A DNA stretch of 64,000 nucleotides from Cyclobacteriaceae bacterium (GTDB lineage Bacteria; Bacteroidota; Bacteroidia; Cytophagales; Cyclobacteriaceae): the NCBI GenBank assembly GCA_003565295.1, contig PXCO01000403.1, forward strand, positions 1 to 64,000, given 5' to 3'. Position 1 is the stretch's first letter, and every line of letters begins with the position of its first letter. The position numbers and the translations under genes were made by a program. Below the pieces are notes generated by a model. It searched no databases. It was not told the DNA's origin and saw only the letters and a list, made by a program, of their open reading frames with translations. This document shows positions 28,329 through 37,224 of the stretch, piece after piece.

Positions 28329-29648
28329 ATGAACATGATCAGCGAGCCCGAAATATTGAGTGTAAAGCAGCGGTTTGGCATCATAGGCAACAGCCCCTTG
28401 CTTAATCATGCCATTCAAGTGGCCATGCAAGCTGCACCCACGGATATGACAGTATTGATTACAGGGGAAAGCGGCAGCGGTAAGGAATCCTTCTCAAAAA
28501 TTATCCATAGCCTAAGCACCAGAAAACATGGGAAATTCATTGCGGTGAATTGTGGTGCCATACCTGAAGGCACAATAGATTCAGAGTTATTTGGGCATGA
28601 AAAAGGTTCTTTTACCGGAGCACATGAGGCGAGAAAGGGGTATTTTGAGGTTACCGATGGCGGTTCCATCTTTTTAGATGAAATCGGCGAGATGCCCTTG
28701 GGCACGCAGGCACGGCTGCTGAGGGTATTAGAAAATGGTGAATTTATCAAAGTGGGCTCCTCTAAGGTGATGAAAACAGATGTACGCGTGATTACCGCCA
28801 CCAATGTGAACCTACTCAAGGCAGTGGAAAAGGGGAAATTTCGGGAGGATTTATACTATCGCTTAAACACAGTGCCTATCTACGTGCCCCCACTTCGTCA
28901 AAGAGGGGAGGATATCATTTTACTTTTCAGAAAGTTTACCACTGATTTTTCTGAAAAATACCATGTTAAGCCTATATCGCTTACCGATGAAGCCAAGGCC
29001 CTGCTGATGAAGTTTCCGTTTCCGGGAAACATCCGGCAACTCAAAAACCTGGCTGAACAAATATCATTATTGGAACAGGAAAAAGAGGTGAATGCTGAGA
29101 CCCTGTCCCATTATTTGCCAAAGGAGACATCCATACTTCCTGTTTCTTATACCGGAGGTGGAAACTTTCAGGGAGACAGTAAAGCGGATTTTAGTGAGCG
29201 TGAAATACTCTATAAGGTCCTTTTTGATATGAGGAAGGATATGACCGACTTAAAAAAACTCCTTTTGGAAACTTATCAATCGGGTGGTTTAAATCAAAGC
29301 CTTTTGAAAAAGCACCAGAACCTTTTTGATGATGTAGATGGGCAGACCTCGGCTTATGAAAGAGCGGAAAAATCCTCAACAAATTTACCCTTGGTGTTGG
29401 AAAACATCGTGGAAAAAGAAAACCAGGAACGCATACATGGTCAAAAAAGAGAGTATGAGGAAGACATCATAGAAGATATCACACATGAGGAGGATGAAAC
29501 GTCCCTATCCATTGAGAAGAAAGAGAAGGAACTGATTCTGAAAGCACTGAAAAAACATAAAAATAAAAGAAAGTATGCTGCCATGGACCTAGGAATCTCA
29601 GAACGTACGTTATATAGGAAAATCAAACAATATGATATTCAGGAGTAA
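28329..29648 (+). CDS. sigma-54-dependent activator without receiver domain
   Basis: An AAA+ domain starts about 40 residues in: Walker A GESGSGKES, the sigma-54 contact loop GSFTGA (GAFTGA variant) and Walker B GGSIFLDEIGEMP. The C-terminus is a Fis-type helix-turn-helix (NKRKYAAMDLGISERTLYRKIKQY). There is no receiver or recognisable sensor domain, only ~15 N-terminal residues before the AAA+ fold. The frame extends upstream into miaB, but ATG 28329, preceded by TGAGGAG, is the likely start, 5 bases after the miaB stop. It overlaps lptE by 17 bases. Confidence 0.9.
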   Translation: MNMISEPEILSVKQRFGIIGNSPLLNHAIQVAMQAAPTDMTVLITGESGSGKESFSKIIHSLSTRKHGKFIAVNCGAIPEGTIDSELFGHEKGSFTGAHEARKGYFEVTDGGSIFLDEIGEMPLGTQARLLRVLENGEFIKVGSSKVMKTDVRVITATNVNLLKAVEKGKFREDLYYRLNTVPIYVPPLRQRGEDIILLFRKFTTDFSEKYHVKPISLTDEAKALLMKFPFPGNIRQLKNLAEQISLLEQEKEVNAETLSHYLPKETSILPVSYTGGGNFQGDSKADFSEREILYKVLFDMRKDMTDLKKLLLETYQSGGLNQSLLKKHQNLFDDVDGQTSAYERAEKSSTNLPLVLENIVEKENQERIHGQKREYEEDIIEDITHEEDETSLSIEKKEKELILKALKKHKNKRKYAAMDLGISERTLYRKIKQYDIQE

Positions 29649-30174
29649 ATTTCTTGGGGTTATCATGCCTTTAGTCGGGACAATTGGACTCTGGGCCTGC
29701 AAGGTGGAATATAGCTTTACCGGTACTACCTTGGACTATAATGTCACCCAGACTTTTTCGGTGGAGAATTTTTACAACGATTCAGGGGGTGGCCCGGCAA
29801 ACATGGGCCAGCTTTTTACTGAAGATCTCAAAGACTATTTTCAACGAAACACCCAGCTAGAATTAATTCAGAACAACGGGGACCTCCAATTTCTTGGGGC
29901 CATCACCCGCTATGACATAAGCCCGCAGGCACCGGTATCTAGCCAAAGCCCCACACAACCCGACCGTGCAGGACAGATGAGAGTCACCATAGGGGTAGAA
30001 GTAGAGTTCATAAACCTCACCAACGAGGAGGAAAACATGAAAAGGACTTTTTCTTTTTTTCAGGATTACAATCCTAGGACCACCTCTTTGCTTCAAGTGG
30101 AAACGGAATTGGTGGAAGTCATTTTTGAAAACATCATCCAGGATGTTTTCACTGCAACAGTTGCCAATTGGTAG
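29632..30174 (+). CDS. lptE: LPS-assembly lipoprotein LptE
   Basis: A lipoprotein (IGLWAC lipobox) of 180 residues in the Bacteroidota LptE family. The opening KVEYSFTGTTLDYNVTQTFSV, the middle FLGAITRYDISPQAP and the end ENIIQDVFTATVANW are typical. LptE plugs the LptD barrel for lipopolysaccharide export. Its start lies inside the 3' end of the sigma-54 activator gene, so translation is probably coupled. Confidence 0.85.
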   Translation: MIFRSKFLGVIMPLVGTIGLWACKVEYSFTGTTLDYNVTQTFSVENFYNDSGGGPANMGQLFTEDLKDYFQRNTQLELIQNNGDLQFLGAITRYDISPQAPVSSQSPTQPDRAGQMRVTIGVEVEFINLTNEEENMKRTFSFFQDYNPRTTSLLQVETELVEVIFENIIQDVFTATVANW

Positions 30175-30223
30175 ATTGAAATTAAACCCTTAACTTTATA
30201 AGCCACCAAATGAAGATAAAGTT

Positions 30224-31090
30224 GTGAATGCCAAGGAGTTTTTGGAATTAGTTAAAAATATTGATCACTTGGATCAGGAAATGTATAGGGAGGTATTGAA
30301 ATTGACCCAAGAATACCCTTATTTTCTTCCCCCATACATCATGGCAGCTAAGTATGAAAAAAAAGCTTCCAAAGGGTATTCAAATGACAAACTGCACGAT
30401 GCGGCCTTAAGGTCTCCGGACAGAAAATGGCTGAAGACTTTGATGGAGGGGACAACAGTGCATCTGATACACCTGAAAAAGGAGAAACCCACTCCTGAAC
30501 CACAAACTGATCCAATCCTTCCTACAATAAATGAAAATACCGAAAAGGATGGACCGCAGGACAACCCGGAACCTCAAGCCTTAAAAGAGAATCCCCAAGA
30601 ATCCTCCTCAGGCACAGAACCGGAAAACCAATCGACAAATCCAAAAAAATCAGGTGGCAACCGGGAGGATATCTTAAAAAAGCTTGAGGAGAACTTAAAT
30701 CGATTTAAAAAAAAAACGGAGGATGATCATGGGGTTAACTCTTCAAACATCCTTTCAGAAGAGGAGGAGGAAACAGGATTAGACATCATAGATTCCATCA
30801 AAAAGAAGGAAAAAAAAGAAATTAAGGATCCTGAACTAATTAGGCAAAAAGACCTTATTAAAAAATTCAACAAAAAATCCGTACGAATTTCTCCTGTAGG
30901 AGAAAACGTAAAGAACGAAGACCTCTCCTTAACCAGTATCCAACCCAAGCTTGAAGTAGTGTCAGAACCAATGGCCAAATTATTGGTCCGCCAACAAAAA
31001 ATTGAAGAGGCAATTTCCATGTATCAAAAATTAATGTTGAAATTTCCAGATAAAAAGACTTACTTTGCCGAAACAATTCAAAAATTATAG
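30224..31090 (+). CDS. TPR-like protein of the lptE-secG operon, unknown function
   Basis: A 288-residue protein with no signal peptide. The N-terminal ~85 residues form a helical domain (EFLELVKNIDHLDQEMYREVLKLTQ..YPYF). A long, charged, low-complexity linker rich in Pro, Glu, Asn and Lys follows, then a single TPR-like helical pair (LLVRQQKIEEAISMYQKLMLKFPDK). The start is GTG 30224; an ATG nearby is in another frame. The same gene sits between lptE and secG in many Bacteroidota, from memory, but no function is known to me. Confidence 0.7.
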   Translation: MNAKEFLELVKNIDHLDQEMYREVLKLTQEYPYFLPPYIMAAKYEKKASKGYSNDKLHDAALRSPDRKWLKTLMEGTTVHLIHLKKEKPTPEPQTDPILPTINENTEKDGPQDNPEPQALKENPQESSSGTEPENQSTNPKKSGGNREDILKKLEENLNRFKKKTEDDHGVNSSNILSEEEEETGLDIIDSIKKKEKKEIKDPELIRQKDLIKKFNKKSVRISPVGENVKNEDLSLTSIQPKLEVVSEPMAKLLVRQQKIEEAISMYQKLMLKFPDKKTYFAETIQKL

Positions 31091-31109
31091 AAAAAATCTT
31101 AGTGCAGCT

Positions 31110-31478
31110 ATGTTTGTAGTATTTATCAGCATCATCATCATATTAGCAGTACTCTTGGTATTGGTCATATTGGGACAAAATTCCAAGGGGGGTGTGGGTG
31201 CCGCATTTGGTGGTTCTGCCTCCCAGATCATGGGAGTAACAAAAACCGGAAATATACTTGAGAAAGCTACTTGGGTATTAGCCATCTGTATCCTTGTCCT
31301 GTCACTGGCATCTTCTGCCTTTCATGAAACGGGTGGTTCTGAGTTCAGTTCTCCGAATATTGATAATGCGAGAAATCAGATCTTAACCCCTTCCTTTAAT
31401 GATGAGGACAACTTACTCCCCTTACCAGAAGAAGGTGAGGATGCAGGTACAATAGAGACACCCATTGAAGAAGAATAA
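31110..31478 (+). CDS. secG: preprotein translocase subunit SecG
   Basis: Two membrane helices surround the conserved QNSKGGVGAAFGGSASQIMGVTKTGN loop, followed by an acidic C-terminal extension usual in Bacteroidota SecG. The frame is open from 31065, but ATG 31110 directly precedes the first helix and gives the right length. SecG assists SecYE in secretion. A terminator follows. Confidence 0.9.
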   Translation: MFVVFISIIIILAVLLVLVILGQNSKGGVGAAFGGSASQIMGVTKTGNILEKATWVLAICILVLSLASSAFHETGGSEFSSPNIDNARNQILTPSFNDEDNLLPLPEEGEDAGTIETPIEEE

Positions 31479-31505
31479 CTTGCAGCTCGCATACCATATC
31501 AAATT

Positions 31506-31537
31506 AAACCTGTCATAAAATTTGGCGGGTTTTTTTT
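31506..31537 (+). terminator. terminator after secG
   Basis: AAACCTG (31506-31512) / CGGGTTT (31526-31532) stem with one G:T pair, followed by a run of T's. Confidence 0.7.
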
Positions 31538-31650
31538 ATTGTTACAACCTGCGCTAATCGCCAATTAAAAGGGATAACTTTTGAGTAATTCAAGATTAAT
31601 CCTTAAATTGGTATTATTGTTTCCCGAAAATTTAATCCAACCTTATCTTT

Positions 31651-32622
31651 ATGTTCGAAAATTATGTGACCTTAGAGGACATTGGCGCGGATCAGTGGCC
31701 AAATATTATCCTTTGGGCAGCACCTGTCATGTTTTTCTTGGTATTTGTTGAATGGGTGATCAGCCTTTACAAAAACAAAGACGCCTATGATGGAAAGGAT
31801 TTCCTGGCCGCATCCACCATAGGGTTTGTTAACGTAGGCATCAGTGCCCTGATCAAAGTGGCCATTTTTGGAATTGCCTTGTTTTTCTATAACCTTGTAC
31901 CTTGGAAAATCCCGGCTACCTGGTGGTCATTTATTCCCTGTTTCTTTGCCTTGGATTTTGCCAGGTATTGGGCACATAGGGTAGCCCATGAGCAGAGGTT
32001 TTGGTGGGCCACACATGTTACCCACCATAATTCCAAAAAATACAATTTCTCCGTTTCTTTCCGGCTTAGTTGGACACAGCACATCAAAATTATCTTCTTT
32101 ATTCCTGTGATGTGTATGGGGTTTGATCCTTTCGTTTTCTTTATATGTCATCAAATCGCAGTACTTTACCAATTTTGGATACACACAGAATTCATCAAAA
32201 AGTTACCTGCACCCATTGAGTTTTTCTTTACCACTCCCTCCCACCACAGGGTGCATCATGCAAGTGACGAACATTACCTGGACAAAAATTACGGTTCCAC
32301 CTTTATCATTTGGGACAGGATATTTGGGACTTTTATGCCCGAAGGGGAAAGGCCGAATTATGGGATTACCAAACCGGTGACGTCCTATAACCCTGTGTAC
32401 CTTGTTTTTCATGAATGGGTGGATATTGTCAGGGATCTCAAGAAGGCAGAGAGTTTTGCTGAAGGATGGAAGATCCTTTTTGCTCCTCCTGCGGAGGATG
32501 TAATCAAAGCCAGAGAAGAGGCAAAAGCAGCTGAAGGGATGAATAAAAGGGAATTAGGAAAAACAGTACCTTCGCCTGTATTGAACACTAACGAAAATTC
32601 CCTTTTGAAAAAGGAAGATTAA
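31651..32622 (+). CDS. sterol desaturase / fatty acid hydroxylase family protein
   Basis: An integral membrane di-iron enzyme. The His motifs are HRVAH (His109, His113), HVTHH (His122, 125, 126) and HRVHH near residue 200, with several helices before them. The family hydroxylates or desaturates lipids. Bacteroidota members have been linked to fatty-acid or carotenoid-type lipids, but the substrate is not evident here. The C-terminal ~60 residues are charged and probably cytoplasmic. Monocistronic, with its own terminator. Confidence 0.87.
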   Translation: MFENYVTLEDIGADQWPNIILWAAPVMFFLVFVEWVISLYKNKDAYDGKDFLAASTIGFVNVGISALIKVAIFGIALFFYNLVPWKIPATWWSFIPCFFALDFARYWAHRVAHEQRFWWATHVTHHNSKKYNFSVSFRLSWTQHIKIIFFIPVMCMGFDPFVFFICHQIAVLYQFWIHTEFIKKLPAPIEFFFTTPSHHRVHHASDEHYLDKNYGSTFIIWDRIFGTFMPEGERPNYGITKPVTSYNPVYLVFHEWVDIVRDLKKAESFAEGWKILFAPPAEDVIKAREEAKAAEGMNKRELGKTVPSPVLNTNENSLLKKED

Positions 32623-32650
32623 TTAATTGCTTGAATCAAGCAACCTAATA

Positions 32651-32705
32651 AAACCTGGCTCTTGGTGCGCTTCTGTGAATCAGCCCAAAAAGCCAGGTTT
32701 TTTTA
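32651..32705 (+). terminator. terminator after the sterol desaturase-like gene
   Basis: Perfect 10-bp stem AAACCTGGCT (32651-32660) / AGCCAGGTTT (32691-32700), 30-base loop, then T's. The A/T flanks would also serve the convergent aldo/keto reductase gene. Confidence 0.85.
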
Positions 32706-32723
32706 ATTTAATGAATCACCAAT

Positions 32724-33743
32724 TTAACGGGTAATTATTTCCCGGATTTTTTTGAGCTCTTCCTTGTCAAACGAAAGGTTTTTAAGGGTGTTCACATTAT
32801 CTTTTAATTGAGTCACCTTGCTTACTCCTACTAAAACCGTACTGATACGATCATCCTTCAAAAGCCAGGCAATGGCCATTTGAGCCAAGGATTGCCCTCT
32901 GCTTTGGGCAATGTCATTCAAGTCTTTGACTTTTTGAATTAGTTCTGGCGTTATGGCATCCTTTTTCAGGTATCTCCCATCTTTTACCGCCCTGGAATCT
33001 TCCGGGAACCCATTCAGGTATTTATCTGTCAATACCCCTTGCTCCAAAGGTGAAAATGCAATCGCCCCAATTCCTTCCTGCTCCAATACATCCAATAAAC
33101 CTCCCTCTACCCAACGGTCCAACATATTGTACCTGGGCTGATGAATTAGGCAAGGTGTACCCAAATCTTTTAATATTTTGGAAGCCTTGGCCGTTTCTTC
33201 GGCATTATATTGTGATATCCCTACATATAGAGCCTTGCCCTGCCTTACAATTTGGTCTAATGCCCCCATGGTCTCTTCCATTGGGGTCTTGGGGTCTGGC
33301 CTGTGATGATAAAATATATCCACATACTCTACTCCCATGCTTTTAAGGCTTCTGTCAAGGGAAGCTATGAGATATTTCCTGGACCCAAAGTTTCCGTAAG
33401 GGCCCGGCCACATGTCCCACCCGGCCTTTGAAGATAAGATCAATTCGTCCCTGTACGGCAAAAAATCCTTTTTCAATATTCTTCCAAAATTTTCCTCTGC
33501 CGCCCCATAAGGAGGCCCATAATTATTAGCGAGGTCAAAATGAGTAATTCCCATATCAAAGGCCGCCCTCAACAACTCCCTTTGATTCTTAAAATCATCA
33601 TTATGCCCGAAATTATGCCATAAACCCAACGAAATGAGGGGAAGGTCTATGCCACTTTTCCCACACCGACGGTATTTCATCTGTTCATATCTCTGATAAG
33701 CGGGGACATACATCGGCAATGGTTCCTGGTCTCTTATATTCAT
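32724..33743 (-). CDS. gpr: L-glyceraldehyde 3-phosphate reductase (aldo/keto reductase)
   Basis: Very close in pattern to E. coli YghZ/Gpr: MKYRRCGKSG, LGLWHNFGH, ITHFDLANNYGPPYGAAEENFGR, DMWPGPYG and VEYVDIFYHHR. The catalytic set Asp-Tyr (DLANNYG), Lys (SSKAG) and His (YHHR) is present. Such enzymes detoxify L-glyceraldehyde 3-phosphate or methylglyoxal using NADPH. 339 residues. Single gene. Confidence 0.9.
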   Translation of the reverse strand: MNIRDQEPLPMYVPAYQRYEQMKYRRCGKSGIDLPLISLGLWHNFGHNDDFKNQRELLRAAFDMGITHFDLANNYGPPYGAAEENFGRILKKDFLPYRDELILSSKAGWDMWPGPYGNFGSRKYLIASLDRSLKSMGVEYVDIFYHHRPDPKTPMEETMGALDQIVRQGKALYVGISQYNAEETAKASKILKDLGTPCLIHQPRYNMLDRWVEGGLLDVLEQEGIGAIAFSPLEQGVLTDKYLNGFPEDSRAVKDGRYLKKDAITPELIQKVKDLNDIAQSRGQSLAQMAIAWLLKDDRISTVLVGVSKVTQLKDNVNTLKNLSFDKEELKKIREIITR

Positions 33744-33793
33744 GTTTTTATTTTTATGGTTGATAATTATCCAAGCCTAAAGATACTGAGGAA

Positions 33794-35161
33794 TCAAGAG
33801 TGCAATAAGAAAACGTTGCTTTTTTTCGCTCTCTCCAGATAGGCTCGGAGCAGATACCGGGTCTCCATTACGGGTTTCACAGGTTTGAGTAGGTCACGTA
33901 TATCGCCGTCCAGCGTCCAGTCCCTTTCAACGAAACCAAAAGCTGACAACACCCCATCTTCAAAAAGCATGGCGGCATCCTCTGCCGTATCCCGACCTTT
34001 TTCCTTTATCAACACCTTTACCCCTTCCATTTTCAACTCCTCCATCATGGCCTTAACGCGCAAATTATAATCCTCAGCAAATTCGGAACCCCTACAAGCA
34101 CCTCGGCAAGGCTGCCCCTCCAAGCCATAACAAGGGCCATTAGATTTTTGAATGCCGCAAAGTTTAGGACAAAGCTCATGGATCCTTACCTTTTCTATCA
34201 AAAAATGCCAGGCCTCGGCATGGGTAGAAAAAGTGAACAGGGGAAGCTGTTTTGCATTCACCTTGGCCACGGTGAGTCTTCGAAAGCCTCTTTGATCCTC
34301 ATACCCGAAAATCCCCCATGAGTTGCTTTTCACCTTGATAGACCTGTTATATTTGGGCCATAACCTCTTGATTTCCAATGTTTCCAAAAGTAGCGCTAAA
34401 AACTCGTTTCCTGTAAGCTTATACGAGACGTCATGTATCTCTGTTTTTAGTGTGATTTTAGATTTCCCAACGAAATGACCTTTAAAGCGTTTTCGGATGT
34501 TGATGGCTTTACCCACATAAATCACTTGTCCTCTTGCATCATGAAAATAGTACACACCAGGTGCTTCGGGAAGGGACATCACCTTTTCTTTGCTGATATG
34601 GGGGGGAAGGCTCATCTCTCTTCCCTTGGTTTTAAGGGCGGCCTTAATCGCTTGTCCCCCATCCTGCTTCAATAGTTGACCAAAAAGCATGGCTGTGGCA
34701 AAAGCATCCCCCAACGCTCTATGTCTGTCCTCAATAACAATGTTCCTGGATTCACAAATTGCCCCGAGAGAATAGCTTCGGAACCCCGGGAACAATTTGC
34801 GACTGAGTCGTACTGTGCACAATTTCGGGGGATTGTAATCGTACCCCACCCTTTTAAACTCCTCTTTGACAAAATTCAGGTCAAAATTGACATTATGGGC
34901 CACAAAAACATTGTCCTTCAGTAGATCAAACAATTCCCCTGCGATATCCTTAAATACAGGTGCACCTTCCAACATCTCAGGGGTAATACCGGTTAGTCCT
35001 GTAATAAAGCCAGGAACCTGCCTTGAAGGGTTCAACAATTGCTGGTAGGATTGGACTACTCCTTTACCATCATACATCACCACAGCTATTTCAATAATGC
35101 GGTTTTGGGGGTTGAATCCTCCCGTGGTTTCTATGTCTACAATCGCATACACACTCCTCAA
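33794..35161 (-). CDS. DnaQ-like exonuclease fused to UvrC/Cho-type GIY-YIG nuclease
   Basis: Residues ~5-170 form a DEDDh 3'-5' exonuclease (DIETTGG, FVAHNVNFDLNF, HRALGDA). Residues ~200-290 are a GIY-YIG nuclease (APGVYYFHDARGQVIYVGKA). The tail has a UvrC/Cho-like Cys region (CPKLCGI ... CYG ... PCRGACRG), of the type reported to hold an iron-sulfur cluster in UvrC/Cho. The combination suggests a DNA repair nuclease that nicks and trims. The frame opens at TTG 35161; GTG 35152, giving VYAIVDIETTG, is an equally good start. Confidence 0.88.
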   Translation of the reverse strand: MRSVYAIVDIETTGGFNPQNRIIEIAVVMYDGKGVVQSYQQLLNPSRQVPGFITGLTGITPEMLEGAPVFKDIAGELFDLLKDNVFVAHNVNFDLNFVKEEFKRVGYDYNPPKLCTVRLSRKLFPGFRSYSLGAICESRNIVIEDRHRALGDAFATAMLFGQLLKQDGGQAIKAALKTKGREMSLPPHISKEKVMSLPEAPGVYYFHDARGQVIYVGKAINIRKRFKGHFVGKSKITLKTEIHDVSYKLTGNEFLALLLETLEIKRLWPKYNRSIKVKSNSWGIFGYEDQRGFRRLTVAKVNAKQLPLFTFSTHAEAWHFLIEKVRIHELCPKLCGIQKSNGPCYGLEGQPCRGACRGSEFAEDYNLRVKAMMEELKMEGVKVLIKEKGRDTAEDAAMLFEDGVLSAFGFVERDWTLDGDIRDLLKPVKPVMETRYLLRAYLERAKKSNVFLLHS

Positions 35162-35281
35162 GGTTTTTATGAAAAGATGGGCAATTTGGCAAAAGCCCTT
35201 CTCAATTTCGCAACATTATGGTTATATTTCCTGAAAATATCAATGTTTACTAAGCCAAGAAAAAATACCCCCTATTAAATT

Positions 35282-35818
35282 ATGAAAGAAAAGGCCGACA
35301 AGTGGCAGATGAACCTGGTAGAGCTGGGATATTCCTTTGAAAAGATGGTGAGATCCCTCTCTTTGGAAAAACTGAATTACAAGCCATCTGAAAATAGATG
35401 GAGTGTGGCAGAAAACATGGCTCATCTGATAGCTGTCAATACTTCCTACTTTCCAATCTTTGAAGATATTATCAATGGAAATCATAAAGACACCTGGTGG
35501 ACGAAAGTTCCCTGGATACCTAAAAAAACAGGCGACCTACTTTTAAAGGCCATGAAGGCTCCCAGAAAAACCAAGACATTTGGTTCCTGGCAACCCTCCA
35601 AAAGCCTTTACGATGAGCGAATTTTAGATGATTTTTTTGATCAGCAGCATAAGTTGTCACATTATATCCAAGAACTGGAGCCAATGTTGGAGAATAACCT
35701 TATCATTGCCTCCCCTATCAGCAAATGGGTAGTTTATCCCCTGCCCATGGCCATTGAAATCATCATTGCGCATGAAGAAAGGCACTTGGACCAGATCAAA
35801 GAATTGTTAAAAGAATAA
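35282..35818 (+). CDS. DinB-like (YfiT/DinB superfamily) protein
   Basis: A 178-residue four-helix-bundle protein. The pattern NRWSVAENMAHLIAV and the late HEERHLDQIKELL give the His residues that form the metal site of DinB-like proteins. Functions in this superfamily range from thiol transfer to unknown. It is followed by the acetyltransferase gene after 3 bases, so the two are co-transcribed. Confidence 0.83.
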   Translation: MKEKADKWQMNLVELGYSFEKMVRSLSLEKLNYKPSENRWSVAENMAHLIAVNTSYFPIFEDIINGNHKDTWWTKVPWIPKKTGDLLLKAMKAPRKTKTFGSWQPSKSLYDERILDDFFDQQHKLSHYIQELEPMLENNLIIASPISKWVVYPLPMAIEIIIAHEERHLDQIKELLKE

Positions 35819-35821
35819 CCT

Positions 35822-36385
35822 ATGCCCACTGAGAAAGAAAAAATGCTCGCAGGGGATTTGTATATGGCCTCTGATGAGTTTTTGGTAAAAGAACGTCTAA
35901 AAGCAAGGAAATCAGTGAAGATGTTCAATGATAGCGATCCGGAACAGGTAAGAATGGATCTACTGATTGAGTTGTTTGGTAAAACCGGAAAAGATTTTTT
36001 CGTTGAGCCCCCTTTTCATTGCGACTATGGTTATAATATTAGTGTTGGGGATCAGGTTTATTTTAATTTTAATTGCGTGATTTTGGATGTCACCCCTGTA
36101 AGAATCGGAAACCGGTGCCTGTTTGGACCAAATGTCCAATTATATGCTGCCACCCACCCTTTAGACGCTAAAATCAGGGGCTCCATGCTGGAAAACGGCA
36201 AACCCATCCACATTGGCGATGACGTGTGGGTTGGTGGCGGAGCCATCATATGCCCGGGAGTCACTGTGGGTGACCGCTCAGTAATTGCAGCAGGTGCCGT
36301 CGTTACCAAAGATGTCCCCTCCGACGTGGTGGTGGGAGGCAATCCAGCAAAAATCCTCAAACAAATACCACCTAATGCCTCTTGA
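35822..36385 (+). CDS. sugar O-acetyltransferase (maltose/galactoside acetyltransferase-like)
   Basis: A trimeric left-handed beta-helix acetyltransferase. The N-terminal Maa domain (EKEKMLAGDLYMASDEFL) is followed by NFNCVILDVTPVRIG, the catalytic His in YAATHPLD and the closing GDDVWVGGGAIICPGVTVGD and GNPAKIL. It transfers acetyl from acetyl-CoA to a sugar hydroxyl. 187 residues, standard length. Confidence 0.9.
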   Translation: MPTEKEKMLAGDLYMASDEFLVKERLKARKSVKMFNDSDPEQVRMDLLIELFGKTGKDFFVEPPFHCDYGYNISVGDQVYFNFNCVILDVTPVRIGNRCLFGPNVQLYAATHPLDAKIRGSMLENGKPIHIGDDVWVGGGAIICPGVTVGDRSVIAAGAVVTKDVPSDVVVGGNPAKILKQIPPNAS

Positions 36386-36499
36386 TTATGCCACATTTTT
36401 TTTCAATTTGGTAATAATGTCCATCCTCTGACGAAAAGAAAGCGTCAAATTGTGTTTTATGCGTTAAATTTGAATTACGTTATTTTATGAAATTCAAGT

Positions 36500-37171
36500 A
36501 TGGAATTAAGTACACCCCTTTCAGGTCAAGTCAATACCTATATCAACCGCCAAAAGATATCCCTGTTACTTCAAAAGGCCATTTGGTTGGAGGATGAAAG
36601 CGTGCTTATGCTTGCGGATACCCACTTGGGAAAAGCCAGACATTTTCGGAAAGGAGGCATTCCCATTCCGGAAACTATTCACGATACGGACTTTTCCATA
36701 TTATCTGAGCTTATTTCTAATTATTATGTCAAGAAAGTATTGTTTTTAGGGGATCTTTTCCATAGCCATTGGAATGTACATTGGCAAACCTTCGAGAATT
36801 TTATGCATGGATTTCCCGAGGTGGAATTTGAATTAGTGAAAGGAAATCATGATATCCTGAACGAGGAAGTATATCTAGGATCCAGGCTAAAGGTCCACGA
36901 ATCTCCACTACAGTTAGGTGGGTTGCTTTTAAGTCACGAACCCTTGGAAAGTGGAGACCTGACCAATATTTGTGGACATTTGCACCCGGGGATACGGCTA
37001 GTTGGCAAAGCCAGGCAATCCTTGAGGTTCCCCTGTTTTTACCAAACAGCGCAAAGAATTATATTGCCTGCATTCGGTAGGTTTACCGGAATCATGGAAA
37101 TCAATCATCATGGTGAAGGCACAGCATATGCCGTGGTAAACCAAAAACTTCATTCCATCAAATTGTCTTAA
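36500..37171 (+). CDS. pdeM: ligase-associated DNA damage response endonuclease PdeM
   Basis: A calcineurin-like metallophosphoesterase: LADTHLGKARHFRKGG, LGDLFHS, VKGNHD, SHEP and GHLHPG give the complete metal-ligand set. HFRKGGIPIP is typical of the PdeM subgroup (TIGR04123), usually found with an ATP-dependent DNA ligase and a helicase. Those partners are not in this window, so it is an orphan copy. A TAAATTTG -7 element (36465-36472) lies upstream. Confidence 0.87.
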   Translation: MELSTPLSGQVNTYINRQKISLLLQKAIWLEDESVLMLADTHLGKARHFRKGGIPIPETIHDTDFSILSELISNYYVKKVLFLGDLFHSHWNVHWQTFENFMHGFPEVEFELVKGNHDILNEEVYLGSRLKVHESPLQLGGLLLSHEPLESGDLTNICGHLHPGIRLVGKARQSLRFPCFYQTAQRIILPAFGRFTGIMEINHHGEGTAYAVVNQKLHSIKLS

Positions 37172-37174
37172 AGG

Positions 37175-37205
37175 TTGGTTTAGAAGTCACGGCTCATTAA
37201 TTTTG
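37175..37205 (+). promoter_or_regulatory. Bacteroidota promoter for the ftsX operon
   Basis: TTG (37175-37177), 20-base spacer, TAATTTTG (37198-37205) matches the TTG-N19-21-TAnnTTTG consensus exactly. It lies 20 bases before the ftsX ATG and just after the pdeM stop. Confidence 0.75.
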
Positions 37206-37224
37206 AAAACTATTTCAATGGAAA

